Assembly: GCF_001718195.1 (NCBI RefSeq) | Contig: NZ_MCNV01000009.1 | Location: 238,159-302,158 of the forward strand | From: Paraburkholderia nodosa | Lineage (GTDB): Bacteria; Pseudomonadota; Gammaproteobacteria; Burkholderiales; Burkholderiaceae | Reading direction: 5' to 3' | DNA length: 64,000 bases | Shown: one piece after another, positions 44,982-53,341 of the stretch | How the letters are laid out: each line of letters begins with the position of its first letter | How positions within the stretch are numbered: position 1 is the stretch's first letter | Notes under the pieces: generated by a model | Seen by the model: the letters and a program-made list of their open reading frames with translations, nothing else | Databases searched by the model: none | Told to the model about the DNA's origin: nothing | Position numbers and translations under genes: made by a program

Positions 44982-46421
44982 TTAGTGGGAGATGTCGTCG
45001 AGCGCGCGATTCTTCGTGCGCGGCCCGAAGATGCCAATGGCCGCCATCACCACGATCATCGCGCCGGTAATCAGCGCGAAAACGCCTGGCACCCCGAAGT
45101 GGCGCAACGCGAACGCGATCATGAAGCCCGAGAACATCGCGGAAAGACGCGACATCGAATAGACAAAGCCAACAGCGGTGGCGCGCATGCGCGTGGGGAA
45201 GAGCTCGACCTGGTACGCGTGGTAGCCGACCGAGAGGAGGGTACCGCCCAGCGTAATGAGCACACCGAGGAACATGAGCATGCCGGCCGAGGTTTGCATG
45301 GCGAACAGCGTGCCGCAGACGGCGATGGCGAGCGCGGAGAGTACGACGAGCGTCTTGCGCTCGATGCGGTCGGCAATCGCCATGCCGAGCAGCGGCCCGA
45401 ACGGATTCGACGCCGCGATCACGAACGAGTAGAGCAGGCTGTGCGTGACCGTGACGCCCTTGGAAACGAGCAGCGTCGGCACCCACGAGGCGAAGCCGTA
45501 GAAGCCGATGGCCTGAAACAGATTGAAGACGAGCAGCGTGATCGTGCGGCGGCGGTAAGGCGGCTGCCAGATCTCGGCGAAACGCGCCTTGGCAAGTGTT
45601 TGCGCGCTGGCAGGTTCCACGACAGGCGCAGGCAGCGAGCGACCGTGCTGCGCCTCGATCTTCGCTTCGAGCCTCGCGAGAATGCGTGCAGCTTCCTCGG
45701 TGCGGCCGCGCTGCGCGAGCCAGCGCGCGCTCTCGGGCACGCGACGGCGGATCGCCCAGGCGATGAGCGCGCCGAACGCGCCGAACATCACGACCCAGCG
45801 CCAGCCGTCGAAGCCGAGCGGCGCGCGCGGCACGAACCACCACGCAAGCAACGCAACGGCCGGCACGGCCGTGTACTGCACCAGATGCACGAACGCGAAC
45901 GCGCGGCCGCGCATGTGCTTGGGCACGAGTTCGCTCACGTAGGTGTCGATGGTGACGAGTTCGACGCCCACGCCAATGCCCGCGATGAGGCGCCACAGGT
46001 TAATGCCGGGCGCGCCCGTCTGCAGCGCCATGATGCATGTCGCCACCGAATACCAGAGCAACGATGCGGTGAACAGCGTGCGGCGGCCATAGCGGTCGGC
46101 GAGACCTGTCAAGCAGAACGTGCCGATGAAGAGCCCCGCGAACGACGCCGCGACGAAGGCGCCGAGACCCGAGAAGCCGAAGAACGAAGCCGTGGTGGTC
46201 GAGTAGAGACCGCTTTTCACGAGGCCCGGCCCGACATAGGCCGTGAAGAACAGATCGTAGAACTCGAACCAGCCGCCCAGCGAAAGCAGGAGCACGAGCG
46301 TCCAGATGGCGCGCGTGGCCGGCAGGCGGTCAATGCGCGCGTTGATCTCGGCCGCACTGACGGGCGCGGCGGCAGGGTCCCGGAGCGACGCGTGTGTCGC
46401 TCCGATTGGCAAGCTGGACAT
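44982..46421 (-). CDS. MFS transporter, sugar/organic acid type
   Basis: Inner-membrane major facilitator of 479 residues with twelve helices. It has the motif LADRYGRRTLF after TM2 (about 110-120) and its counterpart IADRIERKTLVV in the second half, the metabolite:H+ symporter (AAHS/sugar porter) pattern. It is the first gene of the operon with a CoA transferase and citryl-CoA lyase and probably imports their substrate. A CAGGAG site lies 7 bp before the ATG. The long charged loop near 230-265 is family-typical. Confidence 0.84.
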   Translation of the reverse strand: MSSLPIGATHASLRDPAAAPVSAAEINARIDRLPATRAIWTLVLLLSLGGWFEFYDLFFTAYVGPGLVKSGLYSTTTASFFGFSGLGAFVAASFAGLFIGTFCLTGLADRYGRRTLFTASLLWYSVATCIMALQTGAPGINLWRLIAGIGVGVELVTIDTYVSELVPKHMRGRAFAFVHLVQYTAVPAVALLAWWFVPRAPLGFDGWRWVVMFGAFGALIAWAIRRRVPESARWLAQRGRTEEAARILARLEAKIEAQHGRSLPAPVVEPASAQTLAKARFAEIWQPPYRRRTITLLVFNLFQAIGFYGFASWVPTLLVSKGVTVTHSLLYSFVIAASNPFGPLLGMAIADRIERKTLVVLSALAIAVCGTLFAMQTSAGMLMFLGVLITLGGTLLSVGYHAYQVELFPTRMRATAVGFVYSMSRLSAMFSGFMIAFALRHFGVPGVFALITGAMIVVMAAIGIFGPRTKNRALDDISH

Positions 46422-46457
46422 CGGAATCTCCTGAACGCTTCGTTTGCGTGTCTGCTC

Positions 46458-46482
46458 GTTCTATTGAACAGAACGTCGTTCT
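46458..46482. promoter_or_regulatory. GTTC/GAAC dyads, candidate IclR operator
   Basis: GTTCTATTGAAC (46458-46469, arms GTTC/GAAC) runs straight into AGAACGTCGTTCT (46470-46482), a palindrome with a 3-nt centre. The pair lies 37-61 bp upstream of the MFS gene start. Regularly spaced GTTC/GAAC half-sites are common among IclR-family operators such as the PobR/PcaR type. Confidence 0.6.
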
Positions 46483-46644
46483 AAAATATGGGTCGATGAT
46501 ACTGCGAGGCGGTGGGCCAACCGACCAGGGCTTTTACTGAGTCGTGCATGCAGGGAGAGGCGACGTGTGCCTCACAGCGGTCCACTGGGCATGCCGTGTG
46601 CTCCAAGCCCGTCGTTTTATGCGGATGCTCAGTCAGGAGACGTC

Positions 46645-47517
46645 TTGAAGAAGAAAGTCTTTTCCGGGGTTCCTGCCGAGTTCGCCTTGTCGCTCTGCGC
46701 CGCTATTGCGCTCTCCGGCTGTGCGCATCCGGAGAGCGGGGGCTACACGCAGGCGCAATCGAATGTTCCATCGCCGCTCACCGATCTCGATAACGGCGAG
46801 GGAACCGCCGCCGCGAACGCGCCGCAGGCAGCCGTCGATGCGCAGGCGCTCGACGCGCTCAATGCCATGGGCGCTTATCTGCGCACGTTGCGCAAGTTCG
46901 AGGTCAACGCGGACACGTCGACCGACGTCGTGCTCGACAACGGCCAGAACGCCGCGTTGCTGCGCCATACGGTGCTCGAGGTCAAGCGGCCCGACCGGCT
47001 GCGCGCCGAAATCACGGGCAACGGCAACCTGCGCGGGCTGGTCTATGACGGACGCGAATTCATGACCTTCAATGAAAAGAAGGGCTTTTACACGCGCAAT
47101 GACGCGCCACCGACGCTCGATGGCCTCGTACGTGAACTCGCGAACACCTGGCGTATCGAAGCGCCGCTCGCGGAGCTTTTCTATTGGGGCAACGGCAAGG
47201 ACGACAACGCGGCGATCACGGCGGCGCAGGTGCTCGGCGTCGAAATGGTCGATGCGCGCCGGTGCACGCATTACGCGTTTCAGCAGCGTGGCGCCGACTG
47301 GGAAATGTGGATCGAGCAGGGACGGCGACCGCTGCCGTGCCATCTGGTCGTGACCGACACGACCCAGCCTTCGAGGCCGCGTCATGAAGTGACGTACCAC
47401 TGGAATCTGGCGCCGTCGTTCGTCGCATCGACATTCGCGTTGCATGCGAAACCCGGTGCGAAGCAAATCGAACTGGAGCCGGCTGCCGTGCGGCCTTCGT
47501 TCGAGGAGGCTCAATGA
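46645..47517 (+). CDS. DUF2092-like outer-membrane-type lipoprotein
   Basis: Exported lipoprotein of 290 residues. From a TTG start it reads Met-KKKVFSGVPAEFALSL then a hydrophobic core and the lipobox ALSGC (Cys about residue 25). I chose the TTG because an AGGAGA site lies 4 bp upstream and the signal peptide then begins properly; an in-frame GTG at 46567 would bury it. The mature part contains FEVNADTSTDVVLDNGQ and VKRPDRLRAEI, typical of DUF2092, which resembles LolA/LolB-like lipid-binding sheets. Function unknown. Confidence 0.75.
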   Translation: MKKKVFSGVPAEFALSLCAAIALSGCAHPESGGYTQAQSNVPSPLTDLDNGEGTAAANAPQAAVDAQALDALNAMGAYLRTLRKFEVNADTSTDVVLDNGQNAALLRHTVLEVKRPDRLRAEITGNGNLRGLVYDGREFMTFNEKKGFYTRNDAPPTLDGLVRELANTWRIEAPLAELFYWGNGKDDNAAITAAQVLGVEMVDARRCTHYAFQQRGADWEMWIEQGRRPLPCHLVVTDTTQPSRPRHEVTYHWNLAPSFVASTFALHAKPGAKQIELEPAAVRPSFEEAQ

Positions 47518-47624
47518 CAGAGCGGCGCAACCTTGGCAGGTGGCGCCGCCCGTGGATTTTTCTTATTTAACATAAGATAAATTATCGCAGTTTTATAGAT
47601 GTTCGCAAACATCAAACCACCGCA
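47518..47624. other. AT-rich convergent spacer
   Basis: This 107-bp gap between convergent genes holds an AT-rich patch at 47556-47600 with the dyad CTTAT/ATAAG (47562-47576). It may act as a weak bidirectional terminator; no stable GC stem with a T-tract is seen. Confidence 0.35.
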
Positions 47625-48662
47625 TCACATCTCGACAATCACCTTCAACGCCTGCGTGCTGGCCGCCTGCGAAAACGTCTCATACGCCTTGGGCATGTCT
47701 TCGAATGAAAACCGGTGCGTGATCAGCCGGTTCGGATCGATCCGTCCGGCACGCACGGTCTTGAGCAGCATGGGCGTGCTCACTGTGTCGACGAGACGCG
47801 TCGTGATCGCTACGTTGCGGTCCCAGAGCTTGTCGAGGAAAAGCGACGCCGGCACACCATGCACGCCGATGTTCGCAATCACGCCACCCGGCGCCACGAT
47901 CTGCTGGCACAGTTCGAACGTCGCAGGCACGCCAACGGCCTCCATGGCGCAATCCACGCCGACGCCATCCGTGAGCTTCATCACCGCATCCACGGCGTCG
48001 CCTGCGCGCGGATCGATGCACGCCGTTGCCCCGAACTTCTTCGCGCATTCCAGGCGGTTGGGGTCCATATCGATCATGATCACCTGCGCGGGCGAATAAA
48101 ACTGCGCGGTCAGGAGCGCGGCCAGCCCGATCGGCCCGGAGCCGACAATGGCCACTGTGCTGCCGGGTTCGACCTTGCCATTGAGCACGCCGCATTCGAA
48201 GCCCGTCGGCAAGATATCGGAGAGCATCACGAGAGCGGCTTCGTCGAGGCCGTCGGGAATCCGGTACAGGCTCGTTTGCGCGTGCGGCGTACGCACGTAT
48301 TCGGCCTGCGTGCCGTCGATACGATTACCGAGTATCCAGCCGCCCGTCTTGCAATGCGAATACATGCCGCGCCGGCAGTACTCGCACTGCCCGCAGCTCG
48401 AGATGCACGAGACGAGCACGTGATCGCCGACTTTCAACGTCGAGACGCCGCTGCCGATTTCATGTACGACGCCCACGCCTTCGTGGCCGAGAATGCGGCC
48501 CGGCTCGCAACTCGGCACGTCGCCCTTGAGAATGTGGAGATCGGTGCCGCAGATCGTCGTCTTCGTGATCTTGACCACGGCGTCGCCGGGTCCCTGCAAG
48601 GCGGGCATTGGCCGCGTTTCGAGTGCGAACTTGCCCGGGCCGTTATAGACCAGTGCTTTCAT
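47625..48662 (-). CDS. zinc-dependent alcohol dehydrogenase (MDR family)
   Basis: Medium-chain dehydrogenase of 345 residues. The catalytic zinc site begins at ICGTDLH (Cys38) and GHEGVGVV (His about 59), and the structural zinc site is the four-Cys CGQCEYCRRGMYSHC cluster (about 90-104). The NAD-binding Rossmann motif VGSGPIGLAALL is near 172. The ATG has an ATGGAGGAAC site. Family substrates include short-chain alcohols, threonine and polyols; the neighbours do not decide. It is a separate unit from the porin gene upstream on the same strand, 251 bp away. Confidence 0.88.
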   Translation of the reverse strand: MKALVYNGPGKFALETRPMPALQGPGDAVVKITKTTICGTDLHILKGDVPSCEPGRILGHEGVGVVHEIGSGVSTLKVGDHVLVSCISSCGQCEYCRRGMYSHCKTGGWILGNRIDGTQAEYVRTPHAQTSLYRIPDGLDEAALVMLSDILPTGFECGVLNGKVEPGSTVAIVGSGPIGLAALLTAQFYSPAQVIMIDMDPNRLECAKKFGATACIDPRAGDAVDAVMKLTDGVGVDCAMEAVGVPATFELCQQIVAPGGVIANIGVHGVPASLFLDKLWDRNVAITTRLVDTVSTPMLLKTVRAGRIDPNRLITHRFSFEDMPKAYETFSQAASTQALKVIVEM

Positions 48663-48913
48663 GGTTCCTCCATCGACAACCGGAAATACGCCGGATCGCC
48701 GGGCGCCCTCCTTTCGGTCCGCAGGCGCGCGGCGAGTCCGTCGTCCCCAGCAAGGTTTGCATATTTCGATTCACGATGAGGCACCGTGAGCGGATTCGAA
48801 ATAGCGACGACATCGCCCTTGCATTCTTGATCGTAGTCCAATGTCCGATGGCTACGAAGTGGTGGCGTGGAGTTTCATGCGTTAAGCATCGGCTGCTTGC
48901 GTTTTCTCAAATG

Positions 48914-50038
48914 CTAGAACAGATGCCGGATGCCGACCTGAACGCCGAATTCGCTCTGACCGGGTCCCGGCGTGAGGAACGAACCCGTCGTAATGCTGGC
49001 GCCTGCCATCTTGAACTGCGCGGTGCCGTAGTTCTTCAATTCGGAAATCGTGCCGTATAGCCGCGTCCCCTTGGAGAGATCGTAGTTGACGATCGCCCCA
49101 TATTGCAGGGCGTCATTGCCGAGATGCGTGCTGTCCTTGGTGTAGGCGGCGCCGGCGCCCATGCTGAAGAACGGCGTAAACCGGTAGTCGGCCGAAAGCG
49201 AATAGGTGCTGTGCCAGTCGCCTGCCGTATTGCCGACCGGCCCGACCGTCGGGTCGTATTTGCCGGCCGGGTTGCTCAGCGCATTGCCGGTGGTCGCGGA
49301 AATGACGTCGTTGGCGCGGAAATAGCCGACATAGATGCGCCCCCACCCGTAGTCGAGATTGCCGCCCGCCATGAATTCCTGCACACGGTTGGAAGCTGTC
49401 GCATTCGCCGCGTTCAAATAGGCAAGCGCGAGATAGACCGGGCCCTGGGTGGTCTGCACGCCGGCCTGATACACGGCATTGCCCGCGAGCGTACCGGGTT
49501 GGCCGCCCACCGAATAATGCAGTTCGACCTGGGTCCCCACGAACTTCGGCGAGATCCACGCAATGTCGTTGTCGACACGCGCCAGCCAGTTCGCAAAGTT
49601 GTTGTAGCCCGAGGCGTAGGTCGCCGCGCTGAAGGCGTCCATATTGCCGCTCCAGGTGAACATCGGCGTGTTCTGCCGCCCGAAACGCACCTCGCCGAAC
49701 CCACCGCCCAGACCGACCCACGCCTGGCGATCGAAGAACCGATAGCTGTTCTGCAACTTGCCCGTAGCCGGATCGAAGCCGCTCTCCAGCGCGAAGTTCA
49801 CGCGGTATCCGCCGCCGATGTCCTCCGTGCCGCGCAAGCCCCACCGGCTCGTCATCAAGCCATTGTTGCCCAGCACGGCGAGCGACGTGGTCTTGCCGTC
49901 GACTTTCGTGTTCTGGTAGCCGGCGAACACGTCCAGCACGCCGTAGAGCGTCACCGACGATTGCGCCATCGCCGGCGTGCTGGCGATGACAGCCGCCGCG
50001 ATCACCGACAAGCTAAGGAATCCTCTATTTAACGACAT
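48914..50038 (-). CDS. trimeric outer-membrane porin, Burkholderia type
   Basis: General diffusion porin of 374 residues. A signal peptide (MSLNRGFLSLSVIAAAVIAS, cleaved after AMA) is followed by the porin start QSSVTLYGVLDVFAGYQN and 16 alternating amphipathic strands, including TSRWGLRGTEDIGGGYRVNF and WVGLGGGFGEVRFGRQNTPM. It ends in the OMP signature GVQVGIRHLF with C-terminal Phe. The ATG at 50038 is 7 bp after GGGGAA, so it is preferred to the GTG two codons upstream. It carries small hydrophilic solutes across the outer membrane. Confidence 0.9.
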   Translation of the reverse strand: MSLNRGFLSLSVIAAAVIASTPAMAQSSVTLYGVLDVFAGYQNTKVDGKTTSLAVLGNNGLMTSRWGLRGTEDIGGGYRVNFALESGFDPATGKLQNSYRFFDRQAWVGLGGGFGEVRFGRQNTPMFTWSGNMDAFSAATYASGYNNFANWLARVDNDIAWISPKFVGTQVELHYSVGGQPGTLAGNAVYQAGVQTTQGPVYLALAYLNAANATASNRVQEFMAGGNLDYGWGRIYVGYFRANDVISATTGNALSNPAGKYDPTVGPVGNTAGDWHSTYSLSADYRFTPFFSMGAGAAYTKDSTHLGNDALQYGAIVNYDLSKGTRLYGTISELKNYGTAQFKMAGASITTGSFLTPGPGQSEFGVQVGIRHLF

Positions 50039-50093
50039 CGTCACTTTCCCCTGTTGTTGACTTCTTGATAGTTCGGTGCTGACGCTGGAGGCG

Positions 50094-50636
50094 TCAGCGT
50101 CCGCGCTCGGTCGCTAGCATGCGCTTCACCACGAGGGCGAGCGGCACAGTGAAGCAAAAGTGCGACATGAAACCGCCGATGATGACGACCGGGTCGTAGT
50201 AATTGGGATGGTTGTCGGAGGCGATGCTAATCGCCACATGCATGACGATCCAGGCCAGGATCGCATAAAAAAGCGCGACGAATGTGGCTTCGTAACCACG
50301 GCGGCGGAAATACGGCCAGATCGCCGCGAACAGCACGCCCCACGCAATGGCGAAGAAGAAATGAATGGCAGTCCCGAGGAAATACGCCCAGATGCCGAGC
50401 GAGTCCTGTACGCCCTTGCCGAACACGAGGCCGGTCGCGTTGCGGGGAATGCCCGCAAGCGGCATGAGATGCTGGGCGCCGACCCAGATGAGCGCCTCGT
50501 AAATCCAGATAATCACCGCGCCCGTCAAGCCGCCGGCTATGCCGGCGCGCAAGATTGCGCCGAGCGTCGGCTTGCCGTCGATTGCGGTTCTCGTCCCTTG
50601 ATACCCACCCTCACCTACGCTTGCATTGCCGCTCAT
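50094..50636 (-). CDS. uncharacterised four-helix inner-membrane protein
   Basis: Integral membrane protein of 180 residues. A soluble N-terminus of about 25 residues comes before four predicted helices (about 29-50, 78-108, 117-140, 148-170). Repeated aromatic residues stand out (WIYEALIWVG, AIHFFFAIAWGVLFAAIWPYF). The start has an AGGAGGAG site. It is 55 bp upstream of the porin on the same strand and might share its transcript. I do not recognise the family with confidence; YagU-like DUF1440 proteins are one possibility. Confidence 0.68.
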   Translation of the reverse strand: MSGNASVGEGGYQGTRTAIDGKPTLGAILRAGIAGGLTGAVIIWIYEALIWVGAQHLMPLAGIPRNATGLVFGKGVQDSLGIWAYFLGTAIHFFFAIAWGVLFAAIWPYFRRRGYEATFVALFYAILAWIVMHVAISIASDNHPNYYDPVVIIGGFMSHFCFTVPLALVVKRMLATERGR

Positions 50637-50957
50637 CGCCGTCTCCTCCTGTCGTACTGCACGAAATGTTTTTCGCCAAGATAGAAACGGGGCTTACGGA
50701 AAACTACATCGGGTTAACGGCAGGCAAGAGGCGCTCCGTGGGCAAGAAAGCACGAGCAAGGCACGCCCGTGGCTCGCGATGAGCCGCGCAGCGCCAAGCT
50801 GGACAAGGCTTGGCGGGATTCAACGGTGCACGGCGGGAGGTCGGCAAACCGGCTTGCAGACCCGGTCGCCGATAAGAGAAATCGATACGGAGGAAACGAC
50901 TTCGCAACGCGAGGTCTGCAAACGCGCTTTATTCGGACGTCTCGCGCTGCGTATCGA

Positions 50958-51173
50958 TTATCGGCTGCGTAACGCGTTACTGAGGCAGTATTTCCCGTAG
51001 ACAAGACAGTGTGATGCTCCGCCACTCGGCAGTCCGTTTTCGGGAAACGCGTCCGCGACGGCCTGCATGGCGCTCGTTGTGGATACCTGACAGTCCTGAT
51101 CGACGACGAGAAAAGCGACGGCGAGGACCAGGGCGGAAACCGCGGATAGCGAGAGAACGTGCATTTTCATCAT
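50958..51173 (-). CDS. possible small exported protein
   Basis: A frame of 71 residues starts MMKMHVLSLSAVSALVLAVA, a plausible signal peptide or membrane anchor, followed by a short Cys-containing mature part (three Cys residues within about 45). The ribosome binding site (CAGGCG) is weak. Codon bias is acceptable but the frame is short. I do not recognise a family. It could equally be non-coding. Confidence 0.35.
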   Translation of the reverse strand: MMKMHVLSLSAVSALVLAVAFLVVDQDCQVSTTSAMQAVADAFPENGLPSGGASHCLVYGKYCLSNALRSR

Positions 51174-51269
51174 CGACGCCTGATGCAATAGGCCGCAGTG
51201 TCCCGGCAAGGTCCGGTCGTCCAGACCAGCGCAGCTTCGTCCCCACCCTGCTCCAGCCAGCGGACGTGC

Positions 51270-51297
51270 AAAAAAGGGGCAGACATATACCTGCCCC
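51270..51297 (-). terminator. intrinsic terminator of the NRAMP-family gene
   Basis: On the minus strand the stem GGGGCAG/CTGCCCC (7 bp, 8-nt loop) is followed directly by TTTTTT, 9 bp past the transporter's stop codon. Confidence 0.85.
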
Positions 51298-51305
51298 GCT
51301 CCGCC

Positions 51306-52967
51306 TTAGTGAATAGCCATCTGCACGACCTTCACGATCACGAGACCTACCGCGACGACGAGGTAGGTGCGCAGCACGCCCATCCACACGCGCGTCGACA
51401 ACGTCAGGTGCTGCGGCGCCGGCAGGTCTTCGAGCGGCGCCATGCGCCACGTGTTGCGCAACTCCTTCAGGGCCGGCTTGTTGAGCGGAGCCGCATCATG
51501 GCCGACAGTTCCACCGCGCAACTTGCGCGAGAGTTCCACCGCGGCGTACACCGCTGCGGCAAGCCCGCATCCGCCTACGAGAATCTTGATAATTGCCGCA
51601 CCACTGAGATCCGGATAAACCGTGGCTGCCGTCAGGATGATCGACAGCACGACGAGCACGGCAATCACTGCACCCGTGAACACGTTCAGCTTCTTCGAAT
51701 TCACCCACGGGCCGAGCACCGCCTTGTCATTACAGAGCAGCAACAGGAACACCGTTGCGCTCGGCAGCAGCACGCCGGCCAGCGTCTGCACAGCCTCAGT
51801 CAAGAGGCCGAGCGGGCTGCCGGGAATCAGCACGAGGGCCGCCGCGAGCGCGATGATGCCGAAGTAGACGAGATAGAAACCCTTCGCGTCGAGCACGCTG
51901 CGGTGCAGCGAGTGCTTGACCTTGAAGACATCGCCAATCGCATAGGCCGTCGAGAGCGAGACGGCGGCGGCGCCAATGATCGACGCGTCGAGCAGCGCCA
52001 CGGCGAAGATCGTGGCCGAGGTCTGGCCGACGTACTTGTGCAGACCCGCAATCACGCCACCCGCGTCGGTGAAGTTGCCGAACTCGGGCTTGCCGCCAAA
52101 GAGCGCGGCGGTGAAGGCCATCATCGCCACGGCGCCGACGATCACGAACGCGATACCGATCCAGAGGTCCGCCTTTTCGTACTTCATGAAGCGCGGCGTG
52201 ATGCGCTTGTCGATCACGTAGCTCTGCTGGAAGAAAAGTTGCCACGGCGCGACGGTCGTGCCGACGATGCCGATCACGAGGAGCATCACGTCGGAGAGCT
52301 TCGAATTCGCCGGCCAGGTCGGCACGAAGAAGTCGCGCGCGATAACGCCCACAGGCGGGTGAATCGAAACGAGCACCGGGATCAGCAGCAGACTCAACAG
52401 GCACAGCACGATCGCGAAGCGTTCGAAGCGCCGGAAGTCGCCCGTACTGACCGCCGCCATCGTCAGTACCGCGGCGATGCAGACACCGAGAACCTTCGAG
52501 ACGCCGAGAAAGTCGAGCGCAAACGTAATGCCGATGAACTCGGTGACGATCGTGAGCGCATTGAGCAGAAAAAGATCGATGACGCTGAAGGCGCCCCAAA
52601 ACTTGCCGAAGCGTTCGAAGATGAGGCGTGCGTGGCCGACGCCGGTCACGGCGCCCAGGCGCAGGACCATTTCCTGGTTCACATAGAGAACCGGAATCAG
52701 CAGCGCGAGCGTCCAGAGCAGCGACGTGCCGTAGTTCTGCCCCGCCTGCGTATAAGTGCCGAAGGCGCCGGCGTCGTTATCGCCGACCATGACGATGAGG
52801 CCGGGGCCGAGGATGGCGAGCAGTGTGCGCAGGCGCGCCATCCAGTTGCTGCGAGGGGCGGTGTCGTGGCGGGCGATCGTGCCGAGGGCGCCTTTGATAT
52901 CGCCCACGTGCGCGTCGTCGAGCACGGCACTCCGACGTTGCGTGATGTTAGCGGGAGTGGTGGACAT
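51306..52967 (-). CDS. NRAMP-related divalent metal (possibly Mg2+) transporter
   Basis: Inner-membrane transporter of 553 residues with the LeuT-type NRAMP fold, about 11-12 helices, and N- and C-terminal extensions. The TM1 metal motif, DPGN in manganese/iron NRAMPs, reads Asp65-Ala66-Gly67-Ala68 within VGDNDAGAFG. The TM6 MPHN motif reads Ala240-Pro241-Trp242-Gln243. Loss of the TM6 Met, the soft-metal selector, and of the TM1 Asn argues against manganese/iron and resembles the NRAMP-related magnesium transporter (NRMT) clade. It is preceded by a long leader with two small ORFs. A TAAGGAA site lies 9 bp before the ATG. Confidence 0.82.
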   Translation of the reverse strand: MSTTPANITQRRSAVLDDAHVGDIKGALGTIARHDTAPRSNWMARLRTLLAILGPGLIVMVGDNDAGAFGTYTQAGQNYGTSLLWTLALLIPVLYVNQEMVLRLGAVTGVGHARLIFERFGKFWGAFSVIDLFLLNALTIVTEFIGITFALDFLGVSKVLGVCIAAVLTMAAVSTGDFRRFERFAIVLCLLSLLLIPVLVSIHPPVGVIARDFFVPTWPANSKLSDVMLLVIGIVGTTVAPWQLFFQQSYVIDKRITPRFMKYEKADLWIGIAFVIVGAVAMMAFTAALFGGKPEFGNFTDAGGVIAGLHKYVGQTSATIFAVALLDASIIGAAAVSLSTAYAIGDVFKVKHSLHRSVLDAKGFYLVYFGIIALAAALVLIPGSPLGLLTEAVQTLAGVLLPSATVFLLLLCNDKAVLGPWVNSKKLNVFTGAVIAVLVVLSIILTAATVYPDLSGAAIIKILVGGCGLAAAVYAAVELSRKLRGGTVGHDAAPLNKPALKELRNTWRMAPLEDLPAPQHLTLSTRVWMGVLRTYLVVAVGLVIVKVVQMAIH

Positions 52968-53020
52968 CTGTATTTATTCCTTAGTAGTACTTTTTTGAAC
53001 TTAATGATTGAGACGTGGCA

Positions 53021-53056
53021 CTGCCCCGCCGACTGCTGATGCGGGAGCAGGGGCAG
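53021..53056 (-). promoter_or_regulatory. stem-loop between uORF2 and the transporter gene
   Basis: CTGCCCC (53021-53027) pairs with GGGGCAG (53050-53056), with inner CCG/CGG pairing. It sits 54-89 bp before the transporter start and 23 bp after the uORF2 stop, and no T-tract follows. It might be part of a regulatory switch or a Rho-related element. Confidence 0.45.
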
Positions 53057-53078
53057 AAGTCGGCGACGCCAGGCCGTG

Positions 53079-53228
53079 TCAGCGAACGAGCTTTTTGAAT
53101 GCCGTCCAGACGGCAGCGACTACGCCGGTTGAGCCGTGCGAATGTGAGTCGAGCCCGAGCATGCCGTTGTAGTGCGTGCGAGCTTCTTCGACGTGCGGGA
53201 GTTGCGAAACGAGGAGAGCGAAGTGCAT
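53079..53228 (-). CDS. small leader ORF 2 (49 residues) upstream of the NRAMP gene
   Basis: A short ORF with an excellent TTTGGAGGAA site 6-7 bp before ATG encodes 49 residues starting MHFALLVSQLPHVEEARTHY, with a His/Ser cluster (DSHSHGS) and ending FKKLVR. It has no membrane segment. The opening vaguely resembles the first strand and helix of VOC/glyoxalase domains but is far too short for one. It lies between the 23-residue leader ORF and the transporter gene and probably belongs to the same transcript. Function unknown; it may be a regulatory uORF or a small partner protein. Confidence 0.6.
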   Translation of the reverse strand: MHFALLVSQLPHVEEARTHYNGMLGLDSHSHGSTGVVAAVWTAFKKLVR

Positions 53229-53341
53229 GGTGATTCCTCCAAATGCCTGAAACGTGGCGCCATCGATCAGGCGTGCCTTCGTTTCGCTTCACGCGGGAGC
53301 GATATGCCCGGGCGTGTGGGAGGAACGTGTGCGGACTGATG

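Larger units (their letters stand above)
50637..51305. other. 669-bp region with one possible small gene
   Basis: This gap holds the NRAMP terminator (51270-51297) and a possible small exported protein (50958-51173, minus). The plus strand between 50700 and 50950 has only short, weakly biased frames. No repeat or RNA gene was identified. Confidence 0.4.

Noticed and set aside
53079..53228. Leader ORF 2 as a VOC/glyoxalase-family gene
   Set aside because: Only the first about 25 residues look similar and the frame stops at 49 residues, far short of the domain. No continuation was found in other frames.
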